Assembly: GCA_024349245.1 (NCBI GenBank)
Contig: JALDNG010000008.1
Location: 812,001 to 876,000, forward strand
Source: Neodontobutis hainanensis
Lineage: Eukaryota > Chordata > Actinopteri > Gobiiformes > Odontobutidae
Length of the DNA stretch: 64,000 nt
Direction of reading: 5' to 3'
This document shows, in pieces, positions 11,186 through 22,472 of the stretch (its first letter is position 1; each line of letters opens with the position of its first letter). The translations under genes were made by a program, and so were the position numbers. Below the pieces are notes generated by a model, which did no database searches, was not told where the DNA came from, and worked only from the letters and a program-made list of their open reading frames with translations.

Positions 11186-14100
11186 ATGAGGCTCTTTGCG
11201 CTGCTGCTGTTCGTGGGGCTGGTAACCTTGGTCGTGTTTTTAAGTTTTGGGTCGTGTCATCCAGCAAAAACATCGGAGCAGTCAAAGTTGCTGCTTGTGG
11301 AACAGCTGAGTCATACAAATGTCAAATTTAACTGGAGAAATGTCAGCTGTCCTTTGTGCAAGACAATCTTCGCCATCATTGATGTTGCTCTTCTGGTAAT
11401 GTATCTAAAACTTTAACTGTATTCACTTTTGCATTACAAAAGTCTGATTGCACTGTCGCCTACAGCGTAACAATCTGTAGTTGCTCTAGAGAAGACTTTA
11501 TTGTCCCCGTCTCAAGGCACTACATTACAACATATAACAAAAAAACAATGCGATGCATTACAATACACACACAAAAAAACAAAAAAAACATTGGGCCTAA
11601 CCTTGCCAACTAGACAGATAACTTATTTTAATTGATTTAACGCCTTAATGGCTTGTGCTACAAAATAAAAATTTGATCTGTAGAAAATCTTGATCTGTGG
11701 AAATGTAACACTCATGGTAACAAACAAATAAACCACAATTAAATGCCAGACACGAGAGGCAGCTCTACTTAGTCAAAGGCACACAAATTAATAAATTTAA
11801 CATGATGGGGAAAGATAGGATAAAGGAAAGCGGAGATCATGCTTAGTCTTGGATATTTTTAAAACATCCTGAATTGTTTTGCTGACACAACACATTTTCC
11901 TTGAGACTATCATATGATCTGTTTGTTGACCTCAGGTATCATTCCCCCAACCCTACAGCGGGTGATATTGGGATATCACATGACTTTAGAATGTTTACTG
12001 ACTTGCTTACTTGACAGTTTTAGCTTAAAAACGCAGACCTTTGTTGATTTCTTCCAGAATTATGCCAATGAGGAGCGAGTGGCCCGTTTTGTAGGTGAGG
12101 CCTGTGTCAGACTCCATCTGGCTGAGGAACGGGTTTGTCGTGAGATAACGGAGCTCTTTAGAGATGACGTTATTCGTGTCCTGCAGAAATCATTGTTGTG
12201 GCCCACTGAAGCATGTGCCCTGTTAGTTGGGCCCTCTTGTGGCAAATTTGACCTCTATGCTCCTTGGAACATCACATTGCCAAAGGTCCCAAAGCCTCCA
12301 GTTGTACCACCTACAGCTCCCAAAGCAGGCTCTCCACAGAGCAAGGTCCTGTTTCTGACGGACATCCACTGGGATCAAGTCAGTAAACACTAACCTAATA
12401 TAATATTGATGACAAATACTGTTGTGTTTTTGACAACCCCTTTTTACTGGTAGGAGTATGAAGCTGGCAGTGCTGCAGACTGTAGAGAGCCTCTATGTTG
12501 CCGGAATGACTCGGGCACTCCCAGCTGGCGCAGAAGGGAGGCTGGATACTGGGGAACCTACAGTAAATGTGACCTGCCTCTTCGAACTGTGGAGAACCTC
12601 CTGGAGCATGTTGCAAAAACCGGACCATGGGACTGGGTCTACTGGACAGGAGACATCCCGGCGCATAATGTTTGGTCTCAGACCAGGAAACAGCAGCTGT
12701 CTGAGCTAAAGGTCATCTCCAGGATAATCCACAAGTAAATCATCTTTTTTTATAATGTTTTGAACAGTCTTCTATAACTATGGAAGTATTGCATATGAAT
12801 TCTCAAAATAAGAATAAAAAAATGGATGAGACAGACCAAATCAAAAGTTTCCAGTTTATCAACTCTATTTTGATATTTTACTTTTGATTTGTTATTTATT
12901 TTTAGAAACTGGTATTACCACTTGTATCTTATTACTTTCCTAGGCATCTGGGTTCGAGTGTGACTGTTTACCCTGCGGTAGGAAACCATGAGAGTACACC
13001 AGTGAACACTTTTCCTCCACCCTTTGTACATGGCAACAAGTCTTCAGCCTGGCTTTACGATGCCATGGCAGAAGAATGGGCACCATGGTTACCAAAGCAT
13101 GCTCTAAAGACTTTAAGGTTCCCTTTTATTTTAGACTTCCAAAATGTATATTATGCTCATAATTTTGAATTTCCTCAATTAAAATCTAATGTAATTTCAG
13201 ATATGGAGGATTTTACACAGTAGAGATTCAGCCTGGATTGAGAGTGGTGTCTCTAAATATGAACTTTTGTGCTCGAGAGAACCTTTGGCTAATGGTGAAC
13301 TCTACTGATCCAGCCAATCAACTGCAATGGCTTGTTCAGGTTCTCCAAACAAGTGAGGACAAGGGCGAGAAGGTAACAATAATGATAAGGGTATTTGGTC
13401 AGCATTAAGCACACACGTCTTGACTAGTGAGATGTATTATTTTACTTTTACCACATATTTTTGATGTGCATTGTGTTTTCTATTCTTATTCAGGTACATA
13501 TAATAGGTCACATCCCACCTGGCCTGTGTCTTGGCAGTTGGAGTTGGAACTACTATCATATTGTGAACAGGTAAGAGACTACAACTTTTTACAGAAGAAT
13601 TCAAATTCAAGCAGACTGTTATTTCTGATACAAGTTCATCACTTTTAAAACAGGTTTTATATTCTGTAGATGATATGTTTTCTGTGGTTTACCATCTGCT
13701 TTAGTTAATGAATGTTTCTGTTTTAAGGCCAAAGCATATGACTCCAAATACAACTTCATGAGTAAGCGTTTTAATTGTCAATCCTTTAATCGTTTTCCAT
13801 CTCCAGATATGAAAGTACGGTCACAGGACAGTTTTTCGGGCATACACATCTTGATGAGTTCCAAATGTTTTATGATGAAGCTACCATGACCCGTCCGTTG
13901 GGAGTGGCATTCATTGCCCCAAGTGTCACCACTTACGTTAATCTAAATCCAGGTAAAAGGGCATGCATTTATCAAGTTTCTTTTTTATTCTTTAAATTTG
14001 CCCAGACTAAAGCACTTTTTTTTTTCCCCTAAGGTTACCGTGTTTACTATGTGGATGGCAATTATCCAGACAGTTCTCATATGGTCCTAGACCATGAAAC

Positions 14101-14452
14101 CTATATCCTCAACCTCACTGAGGCAAACCACAGTCCAGAGGCACCAAGGGGCCCAGAGCAGAACCCAAAATGGACACTGTTGTACAGTGCCAAAGACGCT
14201 TATGGTCTACCGAGTGTCTTTCCTTCGGACATGCATGACCTTTTGCAGACCTTCCGCAAAGATGACACGGTCTTTCAGAAGTTCTGGTATTTAAGATTCA
14301 AAGGTCATGTGTCAGAATCTTGCAAAGGAACATGCAAAACCACCCACCTGTGCTTTTTGCAAAGTGGAAGATATGATGAACTGGAGCAGTGTGACCTCAT
14401 TAATGGATTTGAAGGAAACTTGGTCCGGGCAGCCAGAACAACCCTCTGCTAA
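11186..14452 (+). CDS. smpd1: Acid sphingomyelinase (sphingomyelin phosphodiesterase 1)
   Basis: Lysosomal and secreted zinc phosphodiesterase that hydrolyses sphingomyelin to ceramide and phosphocholine. Exons: 11186-11395, 12058-12378, 12454-12734, 12944-13117, 13201-13372, 13494-13570, 13807-13952, 14034-14452; phases agree and give 599 aa (human about 631). An N-terminal signal peptide (MRLFALLLFVGLVTLVVFL) is followed by a saposin-B domain with the expected cysteines (VSCPLCKTIF, EACVRLHL, TEACALLVGPSCG). A Pro-rich linker leads to the metallophosphoesterase domain. All metal and catalytic motifs are present: LTDIHWD, WTGDIPAHN, AVGNHES, IIGHIPPG and FFGHTHLD. The C-terminal domain ends in a Cys (TTLC). 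Several N-glycosylation sequons are visible (NKS, NST, NLT). It follows ilk as in human 11p15.4. AATAAA at 14783. Confidence 0.97.
11490..11870. mobile_element. Interspersed-repeat fragment in smpd1 intron
   Basis: The segment begins with actttattgtccccgtctc, a boundary common in fish repeat copies (its complement reads as a gggacaataaagt tail). It continues through an A-rich stretch and ggcttgtgctacaaaataaa, which I also associate with dispersed fish repeats. No ORF remains. Family and exact limits are uncertain. Confidence 0.4.
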
Positions 14453-15104
14453 CTTGGCCACTTTAGACCAAACAACCTCAGTAAGACAAAAGCAATGTGA
14501 CCAAAAATGACTTTGAGCTAAATTTGTGGAATGTGTTCTTAACTTTAAATGTGTACAACAGATAAAATGGGTTTAATAAGCTGTAAATGTGTAAAAGCAA
14601 TTACCTCTATTAAGCTTTGTGCCTTTTCTCAGGAAATCATGCTACATAACTGATGGCACTTGGTACAGGATGTATTCAACAAGCTGCCTAATACTTGCAC
14701 TTTAATTTGTTAAATTTACATTTGATTGAGGATGTTGAACAATGTGGTCTGTTACAGCTAATGTGAGAACTCAAATGTTACAAATAAATAATTTAACAAT
14801 CCAGAAGAATCCTTTTATTTGGTACAAACTCATTCTTTCAAAACTTTGTTTATTTTAGTTGTGTAGCTTTTTAAATGTGAAGTGTCTTTTTCTATCCTCC
14901 ATCTTTAGCTTGGAAATAATATTGAGTTATGACTAGATTTATAGAATAGGAAATGCTGGACTTACAATTTCTGTCTAAAAACATTTTGATGCATACTTTA
15001 TAGTGGCTTACAGCATTCTTGCATACTCTTATAGTTTTAAGTCAAAAGCATAACGTTAATGTTACGTGAACCAGTGAATAAAACACGCTCCAACTTTCTA
15101 AAGT
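14453..15104. other. Convergent 3' ends of smpd1 and tpte
   Basis: 652 bases separate the two stop codons. The forward AATAAA (14783-14788) and a reverse-strand AATAAA (tttatt at 14814-14819) lie 25 bases apart. A second reverse-strand signal overlaps the tpte stop (tttatt 15104-15109). No gene is seen. Confidence 0.5.
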
Positions 15105-18100
15105 TTATTCTGATTCTGCGAAGTACATGGTGACACCAAAATCCTCCTTGTACAAGTTCCAGGTCTTTGCTTTGTGTGGGTTGTCAAGTTCATCTCTGGG
15201 AAGGAACAGCCTGTAGAGTTGGGTTCCCAAATTATTACTCAAATAAAACCCTTTACTGGAGTACTTAAGTAATATGTATTTATTATTAGGTATATGAACA
15301 CTTATGAGGAACATACTTGTTTTCTACTATGAAGGAGGTGTTGAACCAGAAGTAGAATGGAACATCTTCATATCCTTTCGGCAGCCCCTGTAAAACAAGG
15401 TCAGCTCACAGTTCAAGTGACTGTAAATCTACAATTCACATTTTTGTAAATATTTGTAAGGCACTCACAGCACTTGATTCAAACATTACTTTGACATCCC
15501 CATCAACCACAGGCCCATTCTGTAGACTGATCACTGTCGCATTGTTTCCCACATCTGGAAACACCTAAAAAACACATTTAGTGTAAAAGGTCAAATATTT
15601 AAGAAGGTGGACTTAATATGAAGTTAGTAAACTGAAATAGTATGCTTTTACAAACAGGACCTGAGGGATAGTGGGGGTTGGACACAATCAAACTGCCAAC
15701 CATCCTGGTCAACCTGGTCTATTACCTGATCTACTGCCACCATTGTGTTTGTCAACTTACTGTGCAATTCTCCTGCTTGGCAGACACACACTGAAACACC
15801 AGCTCCTTTTTCACTATAATCTTCACTGTCAAATCACTGCCATCACCTTTTCCCACACCTTGTTTAAAAGAAAAAGGTGTTAGAAGTTAAATTAACATAT
15901 GTGCAGTGGTCACAAAAATAAAAGAAGATCGGCTGCACCTGCTATGGAGTGGATACGGATGCTCTTAATCTTGAGGCTTTTTGAAGGAGGTAGCTGTCTG
16001 TTAAACTTAGTTTTCATAATTTCATAATATCCCACGTACCTGCTCTGTGAAATAGGGGGCATTTAATTTAATTGACACCATTCCTTATCAGATGTTGGAA
16101 TATAAGTATATAAGTATTTAGGAAGCTTGCCGCTACCTGCGAGGGAGTCTCCACTCCCTGAAACTTGCAGCTTCTACTTTTGTCCGTCCTTCTCTCACCA
16201 AAATACTCCAAACTGTCCTGGAAGAGCAGTGCATAAACAATAAAGGCGTGTTAAAGAGTCTCCTCTCACCCAAAGATAAACCACATGTCAATAAGCTGCA
16301 TTTAAAGATAAATGAATAGACCTACCTGTGCAGACTCAAACTGGTCACTGTCTATAAGCCAAGTGCACACCATAGTACCTGTGCGTCCTGCAAAAATAAA
16401 ATAAAGGCAAATTGCTGACTTTATTTAATTTAAATACAGAAGGCATGGTTATCGTCAACAAACCTTTTCCTCCTTTACAGTGAATTGCAATAATGTTCTT
16501 TGGATCAGCAGACATCCACTCCCTCACACTTGCAGTGTATTTAAGCATATCCCTGTCAAGTTGAACACAAATACAACTGTGGTGAACTGGCAAAAAGAAG
16601 AACCAACTTTATTTAGAAACCTAATACAGCCACAAGGGGTCACAATGTACAAGATGGATTAATGAATAGGATTGCATCACAAAGGGCATTCAGCCTAAAC
16701 ACTTTGCCAAACTAAATGTATAAATCATTTATGATTCACCGAAAGGAAAAGACACCGTCTTTATTAAGAATCCTACTCACTCCAAAGTGGGAACATTATG
16801 GTCATCAATGAAGACTCGCTCTACTCTGTAGTGGAAGAACTGTGGGTCATAGCCTTTTTCACCTGGAAAACAAAAAGGCTTGTGAAGGACAAAAGTGACA
16901 AAATATCAGATATAAAATAGGAGGAAGTGTAACTCACTGCACAGGTTGTAAACTTTATAATGGTCTTCATGTTTAGTGTCTAGAAACCTTGCAACTTCCT
17001 AAACAGAACATCCAAATAAGGGAAGCACATGTAGAGGTGTGAAAATGTTGTTTATATAATTTACAGCTAATGATGCAAGAGTATAATTTAACATTAAGTT
17101 TTGATACATACCTTGATTGGATTCCTGTAGAAGGACTGCTGCCCAGAGGAGGGGAAAGACATGGCAATGACACGGTCTATATATGAAAAAAAAAAAGAAA
17201 AAAAGAACTGAGGTCTGAAAAGACTGAAAATATAAAACTTAAACAAGTTGAATCAGACCAATGTCATCTTGTCCAACACACAAGAATCAGTGCGTCCAAG
17301 GATTTAAATACACATTTACTGTGACAGTCTCTTAAGTTTAAGTTCATACACATACTGTACCTGTCACATAAGTGAGATCAAGGTCAAAGCCATCCTTTTG
17401 ATAGCGCCTCTTATTTTCAGAAATCTAATAAAAAATTAAATAAAAAATGTCATGCCACTTTTATTTGACATTACTAAATATAAACAAAAGTGTCCTTACC
17501 ATCCTCCTGGTGACTTTTTCCAGCTCTTTTTTCTGAGCTGCTAATCTGAAAACCCTCACAAGGATAATTATTCTCAGGAAACGGAGAAATGTCACCACCC
17601 TGTGAGAAATGTACACAAGTGGTCAACAGCCAAAACACTTTTGATTGCTACACAAAAGTTCATTTGGATAAAAACCCCAAAGACAGTGTACCTGGGAATG
17701 AGGCTGGCTTCTGACAAGTCAGTGAAGGTGTAGGTCATTGTGACCACCAAGGTGACTACTACAACACAGGCATCCAAGATGTTCAGCCTCGAGCTAAAGT
17801 ACACTTTAAACCTGAATGCCAGAGACAACAATAAGTTACCAAACCTAAAAAGAAATGAGTGTGAAGCAGAGATCACTTATATCCCTTTGGACAAAAGGGT
17901 TTACTGGAGTTTTAAGTGTTTTTTATGGACCAGGCTGAACTTGCCATTCATTTCCGCTCTTGTTTCCTCTTGAAAAACTTCCTGTCTAACAGTTAATCAG
18001 AATTACATTCCTGCTGACACAGAAATCTGGCAGTGCTTAATTTCTTATCATTACGTAAGCCTTAGGTTTCACTTGAAGCAGTTTGGAAAACATTACTTTT

Positions 18101-18641
18101 AAGAGTTAGCAATAGTAAGCTGTACTAAGAAAGTAGGACTCTAATGGCTACTATATGCCTTTTTCTTCTTCACTTACTTTTCTACATAGACCCGAAGGAG
18201 CACATCAATAAGAAAGAAGAAGGAGATAGCGAGGGACACAGCCTCTAGTGCGTTTCCAACTTCTCTGCTTCTGGCTGGCAAAGAGAGGTCCACAATCACC
18301 AGCACAATGTCCACTACAATGAGTACCACTCCAAATATACTGATAAACACATATACACATACATATTAGCACAACACTGATACAATAGTTATAATTCATC
18401 TAAAAAAATAAAAATAATAAAACTCACCGAAATCCAAAAGACATTACAAAAGGAGAGATTTTCTTCCGGATATTGCTTTAAAGAAATTGTAAGATAATGT
18501 TGGTGTTAAAGGCTTTAAAATGATTGAATGATGAATGCTAAATATATGCAACCATTATACTATATCAACATACTGGTACATTGTGTCAGGGTCTGCATCC
18601 TCTTCTCTTCCATCATCAATTTCCACTTTGGCATCTTCCAT
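15105..18641 (-). CDS. tpte: Voltage-sensing phosphoinositide phosphatase (TPTE/VSP)
   Basis: Membrane enzyme coupling a four-helix voltage sensor to a PTEN-like phosphatase that removes phosphate from phosphoinositides on depolarisation. Seventeen coding exons, 5' to 3' on the minus strand: 18641-18574, 18475-18428, 18339-18178, 17811-17692, 17599-17500, 17424-17361, 17176-17112, 16998-16938, 16862-16781, 16552-16464, 16387-16326, 16217-16137, 16044-15939, 15858-15761, 15564-15469, 15387-15317, 15210-15105. Phases agree; 492 aa. The S4 segment reads FLRFLRIIILVRVFRLAAQK with regularly spaced Arg. The active site is HCKGGKGRTG (Cys about 282), the Ci-VSP form, so activity is predicted. A C2 domain fills the last 150 aa. 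Zebrafish VSP is about 511 aa. A further N-terminal exon near 18741-18800 (MSSVYFKPGSDAG on the minus strand) may supply the rest, but its splice is unclear, so this start is provisional. Confidence 0.93.
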
Positions 18642-18654
18642 TTTTGCTACGTTC

Positions 18655-20220
18655 CTAAAATGCATAAAAGCATGATTAAACAAAAAAAATAAAAAAAACA
18701 AAACCTTGAAAAGTTTACCAATAAATAAACAAGAAAAGTATGTCCTTGCCCATTCACACCAGCATCTGATCCAGGCTTAAAATAAACAGAGGACATTGTG
18801 TTTGATTCTTCCTTTCCAGCCTCTAAATTTAAAAACAAAATATTAAATTATATTCCTGTTGATTAAAAACGGCCTGCACACAATCAACTTTAACGCAGCC
18901 TCAATATACAAAAGGTAAGTTAGCATTAGGATTTGCATTATGTATTAAGTTTAAACCAAGAATCTTCCATGCAACTTTATGATTTCTACAATTCAACACA
19001 GCATTGCACAACGAAAGCCCCTCCCTTCCACAGTTTTCCCTCTTGTCTTTACTTACCCTTTAGGAAAATTTGGACAAAAAGTCGCACTAAACTCGCACAG
19101 CCAGCTAGCTTAGTGCTGTCATTCGTACAATTATACGAGCGTCTGTCTCGTGATCTCTTAAGGACCAAGGAAGGTGGTTCAAAGGTTAACCGGGCATAGT
19201 TTTTTTTTTGTCCATCCACTTTTCCTCATCGGTTTTGCAAACGTAGCGGTTTCTGACTTCCTGAAAAAAAAAAAAAAAAGAAAAGCGCAGCATTTTTTCT
19301 TGCTATTTCTTATTCATCTTTTCCTCCTACACCAAAGTGACTATTGCAATCATGAGCAAAAAGTCTAAAGGCTTTTAAAGTTAGCTGTAAGCTAACCTAA
19401 AGCGCTAATGTATCCCTCTTTCTCTGCAACATCTGGTTTTTATTAACTCAAAATGTCTTCACTTTCAGACAGGACTTTAGCCTGTTTGAGGGTAAACCAT
19501 TTACTTTACATTTTTATTTTAGTTAGTCAATTACAAAAAGTTGTAAATCCAAATTCTTCTTATTATTGTTAGTAGGCTTATTAAACTTAATTTAAAAAAT
19601 ATTTAGATAATTTTTTAACATAGTTTTCATTTTCAATAACAGATAATATGTTTTGTTTAAAATTATATATTTAGAATCTTATCTTATATTAATCATAATA
19701 TATTTTACCCTTTTCTTTTTTTTTACATCATTTTACACATCAATTTACATCAACTTACACAAGAAGGACCTATTTTGCAGCAGCCACCTTAACCACCTTT
19801 TTAACATAAGCTATATAAGGGTATTTCAAAAAAGCATTGGATTAAAAGAGCAGATTTTTTGTTAATAGTAAAAACATCCATTTTTACATGGTTTTAAATT
19901 TAGGTCTATTAAAAAAATCAGCTCACTGTCTTGCATGATACTAAAGGGAAAGAAAGATTGTCTCAAGCTGAAGGTTTGGCAAGGTGGCTCTGTTCTTGAA
20001 GCTTAATCTGGAACATGCAGAACCAACCCCAGCTGTAAATAACTCTGACACCCTTTTAGATGAAAACACTTGGAAACTTGGACTATCATTATATGAAGGT
20101 AGACTTGCTGTTCCTAGATTCAAAGAATTATGCTGTTGAGATGTGTATTCTATTAGATGCTTGTTTATTTTACATGTAAAGACTTCATCATGGCAGTATT
20201 GCTGTTTGGCGATCTCCACC
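18655..20220. other. Upstream region shared by tpte (-) and the fgl1-like gene (+)
   Basis: The two genes point away from each other. It probably contains the extra 5' exon(s) of tpte (coding-like minus-strand frame around 18741-18838) and the promoter of each gene. The rest is AT-rich, with a poly(A) run at 19265-19279. No additional gene is recognised. Confidence 0.4.
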
Positions 20221-22005
20221 ATGGCTTCTTCAGATTTGTCAGTAAGTGTTTTGCTTTACGATATGTTATGGCTCTAATGTCCAGATTGTGTAAACAATAT
20301 TGTCATTCATAGAAAATACATAGGCTAATGTGCGGATTGTTTTCTAAATTTAAGGTACTGGACTCGTGTGGAACAGAACTGGCAGCTCTCAAGCAAAGCA
20401 TCAGGAAACTGGAAAATAAACTTTTGATTAAGGCTTGGCAAGTGCGACACTTGAAGATGCACAAATATTTTCAACCGTTTCACCAGACTCCCCAGTCACA
20501 AACCGACAGTGGCATGAGCAACACCAGTGGGACAGTAGACAGTGCTGACATTGCACAGATGAGGCCATTTCCATCTTCAGGTAGTTTAATTGTCCATGAC
20601 AAAGGTAAGTGATTGTTGAAATAATCACCTTGTATAATTTAAATAGATTTATTACTTTTGTATATAAGCTATAATATTTACATGTATGGCTTAATAAAAA
20701 GGAGTTAGCATACTAAAAGCTTTTTGCTATTGTTTCAGATTGTTCTGAGCTGTTTGACAGACATAGACCACCAAGTGGTTTTTACCGGATCCGGCCCATA
20801 TTAAACCAGGACCCATTCTTGGTTTACTGTGACATGGACGATGGAGGTGGATGGACAGTGTTTCAGAGACGCCGCCATGGGAAAGTGGACTTTAATAGGT
20901 ATAACAGCATAGCTGAGTATATTAGAGCAGAAACACATTAATATAGTGTGTGTTCATCTGTGTTATTGCAGAGACTGGGTGGACTACAAAGATGGCTTTG
21001 GGGACTTCAAACTGTGGAATGATGAGTTTTGGTTGGGCAATGAGCACATTTACTCTTTGCTCTCAGAAGGTTGTTATGTTAGTAAACTGACTCAAACTTC
21101 ACAAATTATATTTTACAATACTTGTCTTATTTCAGATGTGAATGTGTTCTATTCTTTTTGTTGTGAAGGTAAAAACTTGGTAAAGATAGATCTAATGGAC
21201 TGGGATGGACACAAAAGTTATGCCTTTTATGAGAACTTCAGGATTAGTGATGAATCTGTAAGTTTAAGATAAAGAGTTGTAGAGATGGTAATTTGCTTAA
21301 AATCTGATTATCCTTATCAATACCTGGTACAATATTGTAGGATAAATATCGCCTCCAGTACGGCCTTTACAGTGGAAAAGCAGGAGACTCTTTGACAGGC
21401 GGAGGGGGAATGGTTGAGCAGTGGTCAGCGTGTCTCAATGGAATGCAGTTTAGCACCAGAGATCAGGTAAAGTATCACTCATAGAGATCTATCCTCTTTA
21501 AAGTGTATTGTTGCATGTGCGTGATGCATACTGTACTTGTGATGATTGACAGGACAATGACCGCTATCATCAGGGCAGCTGTGCCCATGAGAATAAGGCA
21601 GGCTGGTGGTTTAACCGGTAAGACCTTGTTTTTCTCCTTCAGCCTAATGTATAAAATAAATCTACATTACTTTCTTAGTGTGAGTTATTTTTACTCAGTG
21701 CCCCAAGAATAGAGTTAGTAAATATAATGATACATAATACTACTAATAAATACAAATAAATACACTATGACATATCCTTACTGTTTTAAGTAAAAAAAAA
21801 AAATCTTTCCTTTTGATTCTGTAGATGCCATGCAGCCAACCTAAATGGGAAGTTCTACCGAAAAGGAAAGTATACAGGCCAGTACGATGATGGCGTGGTT
21901 TGGGGGAGTTGGAGGGGACTCTGGTATTCTCTTCGATACACCACCATGAAGGTGCGACCTCTGGTTTTCTTGGATGCAATGGGCAGTGGAAATGGAGCAA
22001 TTTAA
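20221..22005 (+). CDS. Fibrinogen-like protein, FGL1 (hepassocin)-like
   Basis: Secreted fibrinogen C-terminal domain protein; FGL1 is a liver-derived mitogen and a LAG-3 ligand in mammals. Exons: 20221-20241, 20355-20604, 20739-20898, 20972-21069, 21169-21257, 21341-21466, 21553-21617, 21825-22005; phases agree, 329 aa. A short coiled-coil N-terminal part (CGTELAALKQSIRKLENKLL) leads to DCSELF and the fibrinogen domain: GFYRIRP, VYCDMDDGGGWTVFQRR, DWVDYKDGFGDF, EFWLGNEHIY, AGDSLTGGGG, DQDNDRYHQGSCAHENKAGW, WFNRCHAANLNGKFY and ending MKVRP. The Asp/Cys cluster for calcium binding and the terminal disulfide are kept. The domain order and length fit FGL1 better than angiopoietins or ficolins. 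This start lacks an obvious signal peptide; the upstream frame (AISTMASSDLS) could be the end of one supplied by an unseen exon. AATAAA at 22161. Confidence 0.85.
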
Positions 22006-22472
22006 GAAAAACCTGACCCCATATTATTTTATAAACACTGTAACAATTGTCTAGATAGTGTGGCCTTTAATAATTGATTTTCTTTCAACTCATTAAATTT
22101 ACCGTATCTTCTTATTCCCAATGAATTATTTGTCAGGTATCTGTAACGTATTAATCGAACAATAAAAATGCTTTTCAACCTTTACGCCGTTCTGATGTTT
22201 ATAAAGAAGTGATGCATAAATAAAGGCAGATAGTAGCACAGAAAAACAGCCCTGCAAGACAATATTAGAAAGCTTCTTTGTATTAAAACTGACCACATTA
22301 CTAAACAAATTTCAAAGATAAATTATGCACCTAGATGCATATTTTATATATATTTAAATATAAGTATAAAGTGAACAGTTAATCAAAAGTTGTAATAATA
22401 ATATATTTATACAATCTAAAAAACCTTTTCCCAATCATAAACAAATTCACAACCACATAATTTGTTTGTAAT

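Noticed and set aside
16345..16593. Minus-strand ORF with a phosphatase motif taken as its own small gene
   Set aside because: It is one tpte exon (16552-16464) with intron read-through on both sides.
20190..20241. ATG at 20190 (MAVLLFGDLHHGFF) as the fgl1-like start with a hydrophobic leader
   Set aside because: It reaches the donor at 20242 in a phase that does not match exon 2, which would shift the fibrinogen domain out of frame.
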